From Pseudomonas sp. Bout1 (GTDB lineage: Bacteria > Pseudomonadota > Gammaproteobacteria > Pseudomonadales > Pseudomonadaceae), in NCBI RefSeq assembly GCF_034314165.1, contig NZ_JAVIWK010000001.1:6587001-6651000 (forward strand): DNA of 64,000 nt, in the 5' to 3' direction. A program made the position numbers and the translations under genes. Below are positions 46,521 to 56,020 of this stretch, in pieces. Below the pieces are notes generated by a model. That model worked only from the letters and a program-made list of their open reading frames with translations, searched no databases and was not told where the DNA came from. Each line of letters begins with the position of its first letter. Position 1 is the first letter of the stretch.

Positions 46521-48800
46521 CTATAAGGTTTTTGCAGACGCCGGGTTGATCATCCGCGCCAACCCAAGGTTCTTCAGCGCCAATTGCAGCGAGCTGTGGA
46601 TAACTTGCGGGTTGTCGATGGTCATCAACTCCGCCAGCAGTTCCTTGGCCCGGCTCAGGTTGATCTGGCGCAGCATCCATTTCACTTTTGGCAAGTTGGT
46701 GGCGTTCATCGACAGGCTGTCAAAGCCCATCGCCATCAACAGCACTGCCGCCGCCGGGTCACCGGCCATCTCGCCGCAGATACTCACTTGCTTGCCTTCG
46801 GCATGGGCGTCGCGCACCACGTTCTGCAAGGCTTGCAGCACCGCCGGGTGCAGGTAGTCGTAGAGGTCGGCCACCCGCGGGTTGTTGCGGTCCACGGCCA
46901 GCAGGTACTGGGTCAGGTCGTTGGAGCCCACCGACAGGAAGTCCACCTGCCGCGCCAGCTCTTTGGCCTGGTACACCGCCGCCGGAATCTCGATCATCAC
47001 GCCAATCGGCGGCATCGGCACGTCGGCGCCTTCATCGCGCACTTCGCCCCAGGCCCGGTGGATCAGGTGCAGGGCTTCTTCCAGCTCGTGGGTGCCGGAG
47101 ATCATCGGCAGCAGGATGCGCAGGTTGTTCAGGCCTTCGCTGGCCTTGAGCATGGCGCGGGTCTGGACGAGGAAGATTTCAGGGTGGTCGAGGGTCACGC
47201 GAATACCGCGCCAGCCAAGGAAGGGGTTGTCTTCCTTGATCGGGAAATACGACAGTGACTTATCGCCGCCAATGTCCAGGCTGCGCATGGTCACTGGTAA
47301 CGGATGGAAGGCGGACAGTTGCTCGCGATAAATCGCCAGCTGCTCCTTCTCACTCGGAAAACGCTGGTTGATCATGAACGGCACTTCGGTGCGGTACAGC
47401 CCTACACCTTCGGCGCCGCGCTGTTGCGCACGCGCCACGTCCGCCAGCAGGCCGGTGTTCACCAACAGCGGCACGCGATGGCCGTCGAGGGTCACGCACG
47501 GCAGTTCGCGCAGGGCGTCGAGGCCCTGGGATAGCTGGCGTTCTTCTTCCACCACTTCGGCGTATTGCTTGCGCAGCAATTCGCTGGGGTTGGTGTAGAC
47601 CTCGCCGTGGTAGCCGTCGACGATCATTTCGATGCCGTCGACCTTGGAATACGGCAGGTCCACCAGGCCCATCACCGTCGGGATGCCCATGGCCCGGGCC
47701 AGGATCGCGACGTGGGAGTTGCCCGAGCCCAATACCGAGACCAGGCCCACCAGTTTGCCTTCCGGCACTTCGCCAAGCATGGTGGCGGTCAGTTCTTCAC
47801 TGATCAGGATGGTGTTGTCGGGGTACACCAGCGTGGTCGAGCGCTCTTCCTGCAGGTAGGCCAGCAGACGGCGACCGAGGTCTTTGACGTCCGAGGCGCG
47901 TTCGCGCAGGTAGGCGTCGTCCATCAATTCAAAGCGGTTGACGTGATCGGTGACCACTTGGCGCAGGGCGCCCTGGGCCCACTGGCCGGTCTTGATCACG
48001 TCTTTGACTTCGCTGCCCAGGGACGCGTCGTCGAGCATCATCAGGTACACGTCGAACAACGCCCGCTCTTCAGGCCGCAGCTGGGTGGCCAGCTTGGTCG
48101 ACAGGGTGCGCATGTCATTGCGCACGCCCTCGAGGGCGGTCTTGAACAGGATGATTTCAGCGTCGATGTCGGTGACGGTCTTGTCCGGCACCACGTCCAG
48201 GTCGGCGGGCGGCAGCATGACCACGGCGGTACCGACGGCAGCCCCTGGCGAGCCCGGCACACCGACGAACTTGGCTTCCTGGATGCCCTTGCCCTGACGC
48301 CCCAGGCCGCGAATCGAGCCCGTGGCCTCGGCGTGGGCGATAACCCCGGCGAGCTGCGCGCTCATGGTCACAAGGAAGGCTTCTTCACCTTCGTCGAACT
48401 GGCGGCGTTCTTTTTGCTGGATGACCAACACGCCGACAACGCGGCGGTGGTGAATGATCGGTGCACCGAGGAACGAGGCATAGCGCTCTTCGCCGGTTTC
48501 GGCAAAGTAGCGATAACGCGGGTGATCGGCCGCGTTTTCGAGGTTCAGGGGTTCTTCACGCGTCCCCACCAGGCCCACCAGACCTTCATTGGGCGCCATG
48601 CTGACCTTGCCGATAGAGCGCTTGTTCAGGCCCTCGGTGGCCATCAGGACAAAACGGTTGGTCTCGGGGTCCAGCAGGTAAACCGAGCAGACCTGGCTGC
48701 CCATGGCTTCCCTGACGCGCAACACAATAATCCCCAACGCCGCCTTGAGATCCTTGGCGGAGTTAACTTCCTGGACGATCTTGCGCAGCGTATTGAGCAT
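46521..48800 (-). CDS. ptsP: PEP-protein phosphotransferase PtsP (Enzyme I-Ntr)
   Basis: 759 residues. N-terminal GAF domain (about 1-150), then EI: phosphohistidine region GSGNSHVAILARAMGIPTVMG, PEP-binding GVGLYRTEVPFM, RSLDIGGDKSLSY, MIEIPAAVYQAKE and the C-terminal ICGEMAGDP. It starts the nitrogen PTS phosphorelay (to NPr and EIIA-Ntr). It follows rppH by 22 bp, the usual proteobacterial rppH-ptsP pair. Confidence 0.97.
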   Translation of the reverse strand: MLNTLRKIVQEVNSAKDLKAALGIIVLRVREAMGSQVCSVYLLDPETNRFVLMATEGLNKRSIGKVSMAPNEGLVGLVGTREEPLNLENAADHPRYRYFAETGEERYASFLGAPIIHHRRVVGVLVIQQKERRQFDEGEEAFLVTMSAQLAGVIAHAEATGSIRGLGRQGKGIQEAKFVGVPGSPGAAVGTAVVMLPPADLDVVPDKTVTDIDAEIILFKTALEGVRNDMRTLSTKLATQLRPEERALFDVYLMMLDDASLGSEVKDVIKTGQWAQGALRQVVTDHVNRFELMDDAYLRERASDVKDLGRRLLAYLQEERSTTLVYPDNTILISEELTATMLGEVPEGKLVGLVSVLGSGNSHVAILARAMGIPTVMGLVDLPYSKVDGIEMIVDGYHGEVYTNPSELLRKQYAEVVEEERQLSQGLDALRELPCVTLDGHRVPLLVNTGLLADVARAQQRGAEGVGLYRTEVPFMINQRFPSEKEQLAIYREQLSAFHPLPVTMRSLDIGGDKSLSYFPIKEDNPFLGWRGIRVTLDHPEIFLVQTRAMLKASEGLNNLRILLPMISGTHELEEALHLIHRAWGEVRDEGADVPMPPIGVMIEIPAAVYQAKELARQVDFLSVGSNDLTQYLLAVDRNNPRVADLYDYLHPAVLQALQNVVRDAHAEGKQVSICGEMAGDPAAAVLLMAMGFDSLSMNATNLPKVKWMLRQINLSRAKELLAELMTIDNPQVIHSSLQLALKNLGLARMINPASAKTL

Positions 48801-48822
48801 GGCTCGGGGTCGAACTCCGTCG

Positions 48823-49302
48823 TCAGTCGCGCGCTAAAAGGCGCGGGGCAAGCTCTTTAAGAGCGCGACGATAAACCTCGCGCTTGAATGTCACCACCTG
48901 GCCCAACGGATACCAATAACTGACCCAGCGCCAGCCATCGAACTCCGGTTTACCGGTCAAATCCATCCGCACCCGCTGCTCGTTGGAGATCAGGCGCAGG
49001 AGAAACCATTTCTGTTTCTGGCCGATGCACAGCGGTTGGCTGTGGGTACGCACCAGACGTTGCGGCAAACGATAGCGCAACCAGCCTCGGGTACAGGCCA
49101 GAATTTGCACATCTTCACGTTCCAGGCCTACTTCTTCGTTCAACTCACGGTACAAGGCGTCTTCAGGGGTTTCGTCGGGGTTGATTCCGCCTTGAGGAAA
49201 CTGCCAGGCATCTTGGTTGATACGGCGAGCCCATAGCACCTGTCCGGCATCATTCGTAAGAATAATCCCGACATTAGGACGGAAACCATCGGGGTCGATC
49301 AC
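48823..49302 (-). CDS. rppH: RNA pyrophosphohydrolase RppH
   Basis: 159 residues from a GTG start giving [15 protein letters not shown], the family N-terminus; GAGG lies 8-9 bp before it. The upstream extension to 49362 is not homologous. Nudix box [23 protein letters not shown] is complete. RppH removes pyrophosphate from mRNA 5' ends to trigger decay. First gene of rppH-ptsP, divergent from the HAD phosphatase gene. Confidence 0.96.
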   Translation of the reverse strand: MIDPDGFRPNVGIILTNDAGQVLWARRINQDAWQFPQGGINPDETPEDALYRELNEEVGLEREDVQILACTRGWLRYRLPQRLVRTHSQPLCIGQKQKWFLLRLISNEQRVRMDLTGKPEFDGWRWVSYWYPLGQVVTFKREVYRRALKELAPRLLARD

Positions 49303-49445
49303 GGCAACAACCTCGCAAACGCATGTCACCGCATTGTTCCACAAAGATTGATACAGCGGCAACGAGGCTGCTTACCTTATGTGCACTCTTGTGAAAAGAC
49401 CGTATTCTGGACGCCTTTTTACAGACTTTTCAGCGAGTAACTGCA

Positions 49446-50102
49446 ATGCGCCTGGCTTTATTCGACTTGGACAACACGCTTTTGGGGGGTGACAGCGATC
49501 ACGCCTGGGGCGATTACCTCTGTGAACGCGGGATTCTCGACGCGGTGGCCTACAAGGCCCGCAACGATGAGTTTTACCAGGATTACCTGGCCGGCAAGCT
49601 GGATAACGCCGAATACCTGAACTTCTGCCTGGAAATCCTCGGCCGCACCGAGATGGCCCAGCTGGATGAATGGCACCGCGACTACATGCGCGACTGCATT
49701 GAGCCAATCATGCTGCCCCAGGCGGTTGAGCTGCTGGCCAGGCACCGTGCGGCGGGTGACAAGTTGGTCATCATTACCGCGACCAACCGCTTTGTGACCG
49801 CGCCAATTGCCGAGCGGCTGGGGGTTGAAACCCTGATTGCCACCGAATGCGAGATGCAAGGTGGCCGTTACACCGGGCGCAGTACGGATATCCCGTGCTT
49901 TCGCGAGGGCAAGGTGACGCGCTTGAATCGTTGGCTGGAAGAGACCGGGTATAGCCTGGAGGACAGCTACTTCTATAGCGACTCGATGAATGACCTGCCG
50001 TTGCTGGAGCAGGTAGCGCATGCAGTGGCGGTGGATCCGGATCCGAATCTGCGGGCTGAGGCAGAGAAGCGTGGCTGGCCGGTGATTAGCCTGCGCGGCT
50101 GA
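49446..50102 (+). CDS. HAD-IB family hydrolase (SerB-like phosphatase)
   Basis: 218 residues. Motif [14 protein letters not shown], motif [19 protein letters not shown], motif III Lys in [11 protein letters not shown] and motif [16 protein letters not shown] define an active HAD-IB phosphatase. P. aeruginosa PA0335 is the positional equivalent and such proteins are sometimes annotated as histidinol-phosphatase; the substrate is not certain. GCGAG lies before the ATG. Confidence 0.9.
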   Translation: MRLALFDLDNTLLGGDSDHAWGDYLCERGILDAVAYKARNDEFYQDYLAGKLDNAEYLNFCLEILGRTEMAQLDEWHRDYMRDCIEPIMLPQAVELLARHRAAGDKLVIITATNRFVTAPIAERLGVETLIATECEMQGGRYTGRSTDIPCFREGKVTRLNRWLEETGYSLEDSYFYSDSMNDLPLLEQVAHAVAVDPDPNLRAEAEKRGWPVISLRG

Positions 50103-50106
50103 TGAC

Positions 50107-50205
50107 GCCATCGCAGGCAAGCCAGCTCCCACACTTGAATGTATTCACACATTTTGATTTGTGAACACAGCCCAATGTGGGAGCCGGGCTTGCCCGCGAT
50201 GAAGG
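50107..50205. repeat. REP doublet (GTGGGAGCTGGCTTGCC family)
   Basis: GCCATCGCAGGCAAGCCAGC and TGTGGGAGCCGGGCTTGCCC, inverted, between the convergent HAD and DUF2269 genes. Confidence 0.88.
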
Positions 50206-50222
50206 CAACTCGGTCTCAAGCC

Positions 50223-50636
50223 TTAAACCGGTTTGGCACCCATCAACCCGGCAATCGCCACAAACCCCACCAGGCTCACCACCGCCAGCGCCAGGGTAAA
50301 GTTCGCACTCCCCGTCCCGCCCAACCGTAGCCGGTTAAGCCGCACCACCAGCCAGAACCAGCACAGCGCCGCCACGGTGTAGATCACGCTGGAGCCCAGG
50401 ATCCAGGTTTGCCCCAGCGGCCAGCCGATCAAGTGCACCAGCCACCAGCCGGTGAACGGCATGCTCACCACGCAAATCCCCATCAACAACCACACAAACA
50501 CCCACGGGCGCTGCACGGTATAGGCCGGCCCCGCGCTGCGTTTGCGCCAGGCCAGCACCGCCAACGCGATGCCGCTGAGTAGCAGCAACACCGTGGCCGC
50601 GATGTGGATCACTTTAAGGGTGGTCAGCGTTTCCAT
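50223..50636 (-). CDS. DUF2269 family membrane protein
   Basis: 137 residues, four membrane helices (about 8-28, 46-66, 77-97, 113-133). N-terminal LTTLKVIHIAATVLLLLSGIALA has the conserved His of the family, which resembles small heme-associated membrane proteins. Function unknown. It follows ilvA by 40 bp in the same direction, so it may be read through from it. Confidence 0.85.
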   Translation of the reverse strand: METLTTLKVIHIAATVLLLLSGIALAVLAWRKRSAGPAYTVQRPWVFVWLLMGICVVSMPFTGWWLVHLIGWPLGQTWILGSSVIYTVAALCWFWLVVRLNRLRLGGTGSANFTLALAVVSLVGFVAIAGLMGAKPV

Positions 50637-50676
50637 GTTCTCGATTCCTTGAAGGCCACCCAGTCAGCGTAGTCGC

Positions 50677-52191
50677 TCAACCGAGGAACAGCTGGTAGGC
50701 CGGGTTATCACTTTCATCCCAGTACGGGTAGCCAATGGCCTGCAGCGCCGCCGGCACCAGGTGACGCTCGTCCGCCGGCACTTGCAGGCCCGCCACCACG
50801 CGCCCGTCGGCGGCGCCGTGGTTGCGATAGTGGAACATCGAGATGTTCCAGCGCCCGCCCAATTTGTTGAGGAAGTTGAACAGCGCCCCCGGACGTTCCG
50901 GGAACTCGAAACGGAACACCACTTCGTCGCTGACGTGCGCCGCGTGCCCACCCACCATATGGCGGATGTGCAGCTTGGCCAGTTCGTTTTCCGTCAGGTC
51001 CAGCACCGGAAAACCCTGGCTGGTGAGGCTGGCAATCAGTGCGCTGCGCGGGTCGTTTTCCGGGTGGGTCTGCACGCCGACAAAAATGTGCGCCTCGCGG
51101 CCGGAGTGGTAGCGGTAGTTAAATTCGGTGATCTGGCGCTTGCCCACGGCTTCGCAGAAGGCCTTGAAGCTGCCCGGCTTCTCGGGAATGGTCACCGCGA
51201 TGATGGCTTCGCGGCCTTCACCCAGCTCGGCGCGCTCGGCCACATGGCGCAGGCGGTCAAAGTTGACGTTGGCCCCGGAATCAATCGCCACCAGGGTTTG
51301 CCCGGTGATGCCACGGGTCTCGACGTACTTCTTGATCCCGGCCACGCCCAAGGCGCCAGCAGGTTCTGTGATGGAGCGGGTGTCGTCGTAGATGTCCTTG
51401 ATCGCCGCGCAGATTTCATCGGTGCTGACGGTGATCACTTCATCCACGTAGTCCTTGCAGATGTCGAAGGTGTGCTGGCCGATCTGCGCCACCGCTACGC
51501 CATCGGCGAAGAGGCCCACGGTCGGCAATACCACGCGCTCGCCCGCCGCCATGGCGGCTTGCAGGCAGTTGGAGTCGTCTGGCTCGACGCCAATGATCTT
51601 GATCTCGGGCCGCAGGTACTTCACGTACGCCGCGATACCAGCGATCAGGCCACCACCGCCCACCGGGACGAAAATCGCGTCCAGCGGCCCCGGGTGCTGG
51701 CGCAGAATTTCCATCGCCACGGTGCCCTGCCCGGCAATGGTGTGCGGATCATCGTAGGGGTGAATATAGACGTAGCCTTTTTCGTCGACCAGCTTCAGCG
51801 AATACGCCAACGCCTCCGGGAACGAATCCCCGTGCAGCACCACTTTGCCGCCCCGGGAGCGCACGCCTTCGACCTTGATCTCGGGCGTGGTCTTGGGCAT
51901 CACGATGGTGGCCTTGACCCCCAGCACCTTGGCCGCCAGGGCCAGGCCCTGGGCGTGGTTGCCCGCCGAGGCGGTGACCACGCCGCGCGCACGCTCTTCA
52001 GCGGTGAGCTGGGTCAGCTTGTTGTAGGCGCCGCGAATCTTGAACGAGAACACCGGCTGCAAGTCTTCGCGCTTGAGCCAGACCTTGTTGCCGAGGCGCT
52101 CGGAGAGCTGGCGGGCGGTCTGCAGCGGGGTTTCTACGGCAACGTCGTAAACGCGCGAGGTGAGGATCTTTTTGACGTACTGTTCAAGCAT
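50677..52191 (-). CDS. ilvA: Threonine ammonia-lyase, biosynthetic, IlvA
   Basis: 504 residues, the long biosynthetic type. The PLP lysine is in FSFKIRGAYNKL; PLP phosphate loop GGGGLIAG; Ser/Gly-rich SAGNHAQGLA. The C-terminal part (about 330-504) carries two ACT-like regulatory modules (EKPGSFKAFCEAVG and ERPGALFNFLNKLG) for isoleucine/valine control. It makes 2-oxobutanoate for isoleucine. Divergent from rpiA. Confidence 0.97.
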   Translation of the reverse strand: MLEQYVKKILTSRVYDVAVETPLQTARQLSERLGNKVWLKREDLQPVFSFKIRGAYNKLTQLTAEERARGVVTASAGNHAQGLALAAKVLGVKATIVMPKTTPEIKVEGVRSRGGKVVLHGDSFPEALAYSLKLVDEKGYVYIHPYDDPHTIAGQGTVAMEILRQHPGPLDAIFVPVGGGGLIAGIAAYVKYLRPEIKIIGVEPDDSNCLQAAMAAGERVVLPTVGLFADGVAVAQIGQHTFDICKDYVDEVITVSTDEICAAIKDIYDDTRSITEPAGALGVAGIKKYVETRGITGQTLVAIDSGANVNFDRLRHVAERAELGEGREAIIAVTIPEKPGSFKAFCEAVGKRQITEFNYRYHSGREAHIFVGVQTHPENDPRSALIASLTSQGFPVLDLTENELAKLHIRHMVGGHAAHVSDEVVFRFEFPERPGALFNFLNKLGGRWNISMFHYRNHGAADGRVVAGLQVPADERHLVPAALQAIGYPYWDESDNPAYQLFLG

Positions 52192-52283
52192 CGGAAAGCA
52201 TCACTGAGCGGGTTGGGCAGGGCCAAGGAGTCTAACCCAGCGTTTGGCCGGGCGACCACACGAAAACCGAGGTTTTGTTGGGT

Positions 52284-52289
52284 TATACT
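52284..52289 (+). promoter_or_regulatory. Putative -10 element of rpiA
   Basis: TATACT lies 38 bp before the rpiA ATG, in the ilvA/rpiA divergent gap. No good -35 partner is visible. Confidence 0.4.
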
Positions 52290-52327
52290 CGCGCCCCTCT
52301 TTACTCCCCGCCCGTTCCGGAGCCCGC

Positions 52328-52999
52328 ATGACCCAGGATCAACTCAAACAGGCAGTGGCCCAGGCCGCCGTCGATTTAATCCTTCCCAAGCTCGACGACA
52401 AAAGCATCGTCGGTGTTGGCACCGGCTCCACCGCCAATTGCTTTATCGATGCGCTGGCCCTGCACAAGGGCGCGTTCGACGGCGCGGTCGCCAGTTCCGA
52501 AGCCACTGCTGCACGGCTAAAAGGCCACGGCATTCCGGTGTACGAGCTGAACACCGTCAGCGACCTGGAGTTCTATGTCGACGGCGCCGATGAAAGCGAC
52601 GCGCACCTGAACCTGATCAAGGGCGGCGGCGCAGCCCTGACCCGCGAGAAAATCGTCGCGGCCGTGGCCAAGACCTTCATCTGCATCGCCGACGCCAGCA
52701 AACTGGTGCCGGTACTCGGTGCTTTCCCGCTGCCGGTGGAAGTGATCCCGATGGCCCGCAGCCACGTGGCCCGCGAGCTGGTGAAACTGGGCGGCGACCC
52801 GGTGTATCGCGAAGGTGTGTTGACCGATAACGGCAACATCATCATCGACGTGTTCAACATGCAGATCACCAACCCGGTGGAGCTGGAGCGTCAGATCAAC
52901 GCCATCGTCGGCGTAGTCACCAACGGCCTGTTCGCCGCCCGCCCGGCTGACGTACTGCTGCTGGGCACCCCGGAAGGCGTGAAAACCCTCAAGGCATAA
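52328..52999 (+). CDS. rpiA: Ribose-5-phosphate isomerase A
   Basis: 223 residues from [16 protein letters not shown]; a longer ORF from 52244 includes the promoter and is rejected. Conserved [36 protein letters not shown] (catalytic Asp/Glu/Lys) and GNIIIDV are present. It interconverts ribose 5-phosphate and ribulose 5-phosphate. GTTCCGGAG upstream gives the ribosome binding site. Confidence 0.98.
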   Translation: MTQDQLKQAVAQAAVDLILPKLDDKSIVGVGTGSTANCFIDALALHKGAFDGAVASSEATAARLKGHGIPVYELNTVSDLEFYVDGADESDAHLNLIKGGGAALTREKIVAAVAKTFICIADASKLVPVLGAFPLPVEVIPMARSHVARELVKLGGDPVYREGVLTDNGNIIIDVFNMQITNPVELERQINAIVGVVTNGLFAARPADVLLLGTPEGVKTLKA

Positions 53000-53015
53000 A
53001 AGCACCACAGATCCA

Positions 53016-53104
53016 GTGTGGGAGCTGGCTTGCCTGCGATGGCATCGCCCCGGAACTACTGAAAGACCGCGTCGCCTGCATCGCAGGCAAGCCAGCGCCC
53101 ACAT
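53016..53104. repeat. REP doublet (GTGGGAGCTGGCTTGCC family)
   Basis: TGTGGGAGCTGGCTTGCCTG and GCATCGCAGGCAAGCCAGCG, inverted, between the convergent rpiA and SdiA-regulated genes. Confidence 0.88.
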
Positions 53105-53132
53105 TCGATCCTCGCCATGGCTGGGATCGGGT

Positions 53133-54038
53133 TCATTTCTTGAACACATAGAACAAGTTCGGCTCACTGACCAGGTACAACGTGCCGTCGTTGTCCATGG
53201 CGATCCCTTCGGCCTGAGGCACCCGCTGCTTCAGGCCATGGCGGCCCTTGAGCAAAGACAAACTGCTCAAGGGGCGACCGTCGATGTCCAGCTCCAGCAC
53301 CAGGAATGACTCATCCGACAGCGCCAGCAAATGGCCGCTGCGCTCATCGTATTGCAGGCTCGACAGGTCGCGCACAAACAGCCCGGCATCGCGCTTGGGG
53401 TTGTTGATCACGTGCACCGAATAGGTTTTCTCCGGCTTGAAGTGGGGAAAGCCATGCACCTCGTAGATCAGCATCGGGTCGCGCTCCTTGGCCACAAACA
53501 GGCGCTTGCCCACCGAGTCATAGGCCAGGCCTTCGAACCCCTTGTTGCCGCCCAGGTGCACACCGAGGGTCATTTGCTCGGCATCCGCCGCGTCCAGGAA
53601 CCGGGTGTCGTCATCCACATGGACCTTGATCAGCCGTTGCTGCCCCTCATCGCTGATGACGTAGGTGTTGTCGCTGATGTATTCAACCGCCTCGGCATCG
53701 CCAAAGCCCACCAGCGCGATGCGCCGCAGGATCTTGCCGTCCAGGGACAGTTCCACCAGTTCGGCATTCTTGTTGGTCACGGTAAACAGACTGTTGCGCA
53801 CCGGATCAAAGGTCAGGGCCGAGACATCATTGTTGAGGCCATCGATCACCTGCGCTTCCAGCGCCACCCGGTAATCCCCCAGGCCAATCGAGCGCTCATC
53901 GGCAGGATGGCGCCACGACTGCCAGTTGAACCAGGCACGCTCGAACAGACGAAATTGCTGGGCAACCACGCCGCACGCCACCAGGGCGATCAGGATCAGG
54001 ATGAAAAAAGCAGGTTTGGGGTGGGCAAGTCGACGCAT
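53133..54038 (-). CDS. SdiA-regulated domain protein, paralogue 1
   Basis: 301 residues. One N-terminal membrane anchor (FFILILIALVACGVVA), then a beta-propeller-like SdiA-regulated domain: DVSALTFDPVRNSLFTVTNKNAELVELSLDG, FGDAEAVEYISDNTYVISDEGQQR, GNKGFEGLAYD, AEGIAMDNDGTLYLVSEPNLFYVF. YjiK of E. coli belongs to this family; function unknown. A paralogue lies directly upstream (54156-55085), pointing the same way. Confidence 0.87.
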   Translation of the reverse strand: MRRLAHPKPAFFILILIALVACGVVAQQFRLFERAWFNWQSWRHPADERSIGLGDYRVALEAQVIDGLNNDVSALTFDPVRNSLFTVTNKNAELVELSLDGKILRRIALVGFGDAEAVEYISDNTYVISDEGQQRLIKVHVDDDTRFLDAADAEQMTLGVHLGGNKGFEGLAYDSVGKRLFVAKERDPMLIYEVHGFPHFKPEKTYSVHVINNPKRDAGLFVRDLSSLQYDERSGHLLALSDESFLVLELDIDGRPLSSLSLLKGRHGLKQRVPQAEGIAMDNDGTLYLVSEPNLFYVFKK

Positions 54039-54155
54039 CGGGGCGGGGCTCAGGTAAAAACTGGCGAATGAATATCACGGTCGCCTGAATTTAAACTTAA
54101 ACGCCCCGGGTGTCTGGCGGATGCCGCAGATAGAGAGAAATCTGACGTAATCGAA

Positions 54156-55085
54156 CTATTGCGCCTGCTTCTCGAAGCGATAGAACAGGTTCGGCTCACT
54201 GACCATGTACAGCGTGCCGTGCTCGTCCATGGTCACGCCTTCGGCACGCGGAATGGTGCGCTTCAAGCCGTTGAAGCCGCCGAGCAAGGTCATGAAGCTG
54301 ACCTGCTCGCCCTTCTCGTCCAGTTCCAGCAGCAGATGGGAGTCAGCCGACAGCGCCAGCAGATGGCCGGTGCGCGGGTCGACGGTCAGCGCCGAGAGGT
54401 TGCGCATGTCCAGTTCAGTGTTGGCGAGCTTTTGCTTGTCGCCCGTGAGGATCTGGCCGCCGTCGCTTTTCCAGGTAAACAAAGCCGGTGGCCGCTCTTC
54501 ACCGAGGATCAGCTGTTGATTGCGCCTGTCCCAGGTGACCGCTTCAAAGGCTTTGTTCTGGTCTTTGGACGGGCCCAGGTCATAAGACCGGAAGTCGGCC
54601 TTGTTCAACTGCTGGGTCTGCGGGTCGACCTTGACGATGGTCAGGCTGTGCTGGCGCTCATCGACCACGGCCATCAGGCCGTTTTCCATCATGGTCACGC
54701 CTTCGGGGTTGTTCCAGCCGTTGAGCGGCATCTTGCGCAGCACGTCGCCTTGCAGCGTCAGCTCAACCAGGAACGGATTCTTGCCCATGACCGAGAACAG
54801 GGTCTTGGTCTGTGGGTTATAGGTCAGGTCCGACGCTTCGTCCTTCTCCATGCCGGGCAGCAGTTTGGCGTCGATCACCGCGTGGTAATCCGGAAGCCAC
54901 ACGCTTTCCAGGCGCTCGGTCGGCGTTTCAAAGCCCTCAGCCACCCACAGCAAGCCACGGTCGTCCCAGTGCATCGCCCAGGCAACGCCATAGATGATCG
55001 CGCCGGCCAGGAACAGCCAGGAATACCAGCGCATGGCAAAGCGCGAACGCAGCGTGGGTTTTACGGAAGGGAGAGGCACGGCCAT
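54156..55085 (-). CDS. SdiA-regulated domain protein, paralogue 2
   Basis: 309 residues from MAVPLPSVKPTLRSRFAMRW, with GGAAAG 5-6 bp upstream; the longer ORF from 55211 is not family-like. A membrane anchor (SWLFLAGAIIYGVAWAM) is followed by the same propeller-like domain: EASDLTYNPQTKTLFSVMGKNPFLVELTLQGD, GWNNPEGVTMMENGLMAVVDERQ, NKAFEAVTWD, AEGVTMDEHGTLYMVSEPNLFYRFEK. Clearly a tandem duplicate of 53133-54038, strongly diverged. Function unknown. Confidence 0.87.
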   Translation of the reverse strand: MAVPLPSVKPTLRSRFAMRWYSWLFLAGAIIYGVAWAMHWDDRGLLWVAEGFETPTERLESVWLPDYHAVIDAKLLPGMEKDEASDLTYNPQTKTLFSVMGKNPFLVELTLQGDVLRKMPLNGWNNPEGVTMMENGLMAVVDERQHSLTIVKVDPQTQQLNKADFRSYDLGPSKDQNKAFEAVTWDRRNQQLILGEERPPALFTWKSDGGQILTGDKQKLANTELDMRNLSALTVDPRTGHLLALSADSHLLLELDEKGEQVSFMTLLGGFNGLKRTIPRAEGVTMDEHGTLYMVSEPNLFYRFEKQAQ

Positions 55086-55215
55086 TACGCTTTCCAGAAA
55101 GTCAGCTTTAGGTGATAGCACAGGATCAAAACGCCCGCGCGCAGCAAGCTGGAGATTATCCGGATGGGGTGTGAAAAAAATGCAAAAACCGATGTTTCCA
55201 GGCAAACACAAAACA

Positions 55216-55308
55216 ATGTGGGAGCCGGGCTTGCCCGCGATGGCGGCGGGTCAGTCAACATTTAAGGCGACTGACACACCGTTATCGCGGGCAAGCCCGC
55301 TCCCACAT
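55216..55308. repeat. REP doublet (GTGGGAGCCGGGCTTGCCCGCGAT family)
   Basis: TGTGGGAGCCGGGCTTGCCC and TATCGCGGGCAAGCCCGCTC, inverted, upstream of the SdiA paralogue 2 and downstream of the FAH gene, which are in the same direction. Confidence 0.88.
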
Positions 55309-55332
55309 TTTTGACCGCGTTTCACCAGGTAT

Positions 55333-55998
55333 TTAGTGCACGCTGCTTTCGAAGCGGCTCACACCCGGCAGTTCCAGCACCAGTTCATCACCCACATTCA
55401 GCGGGCCCACGCCGGCCGGTGTGCCGGTGAGGATTACATCCCCGGCCTGCAGCGAGAAGCAGCCGGCCATGTACTGGATCATCGGGATGATCGGGTTGAG
55501 CATGATCGCGCTGTTGCCGTCCTGGCGAACTTCGCCATTGATGGTCAGGCGGATGCCGATGTCGGTCACGTCCGCAAAGGTGCTGCCGACCACGAACGGT
55601 GCAATCACCGCGGCGCCATCAAACGACTTGGCGATTTCCCACGGCAAGCCCTTGGCTTTCAGCTCGGCCTGTTTGTCCCGCAGGGTCAAATCCAGGGCCG
55701 GTGCGAAGCCGGAGATGGCGTCCAGCACTTCCTCGCGGCTCGGCTTGGTCGACAACGGCTTGCCGATCAACACCGCGATTTCCGCTTCGTAGTGCACTGA
55801 ACCGCGCTCGGTAGGGATGGCGAAACCGCCTTCCAGCGCCACCACGCAACTGCCTGGCTTGATAAACAGCAGCGGCTCGGTAGGTACCGGGTTATCCAGT
55901 TCCTTGGCGTGTTCGGCGTAGTTACGCCCGATGCACACCACTTTCCCCAGGGGAAAGTGAATATTGGTGCCGTCGACATACTTGTGCTGGTAGCTCAT
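55333..55998 (-). CDS. Fumarylacetoacetate hydrolase family protein
   Basis: 221 residues, the short FAH form (YcgM/FAHD1 type): GKVVCIGRNYAEHAKEL, EPLLFIKPGSCVV, VHYEAEIAVLIGKPL (metal Glu residues), LTGTPAGVGPLNVGDEL. FAHD1-like enzymes act as acylpyruvases or oxaloacetate decarboxylases; the substrate here is not known. AAGGAG precedes the start. It lies 22 bp downstream of the D-2-hydroxyglutarate dehydrogenase gene, so they are probably cotranscribed. Confidence 0.9.
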   Translation of the reverse strand: MSYQHKYVDGTNIHFPLGKVVCIGRNYAEHAKELDNPVPTEPLLFIKPGSCVVALEGGFAIPTERGSVHYEAEIAVLIGKPLSTKPSREEVLDAISGFAPALDLTLRDKQAELKAKGLPWEIAKSFDGAAVIAPFVVGSTFADVTDIGIRLTINGEVRQDGNSAIMLNPIIPMIQYMAGCFSLQAGDVILTGTPAGVGPLNVGDELVLELPGVSRFESSVH

Positions 55999-56020
55999 GG
56001 ACCGACTCCTTCAGGGACTG

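Noticed and set aside
49389..49408. Promoter TTGTGA...TATTCT before the HAD phosphatase gene
   Set aside because: The two hexamers are only 8 bp apart, too close for a sigma-70 promoter.
50761..52593. 610-codon open frame opposite ilvA running into rpiA
   Set aside because: Shadow frame; ilvA on the other strand has complete motifs and the frame has no recognisable domain.
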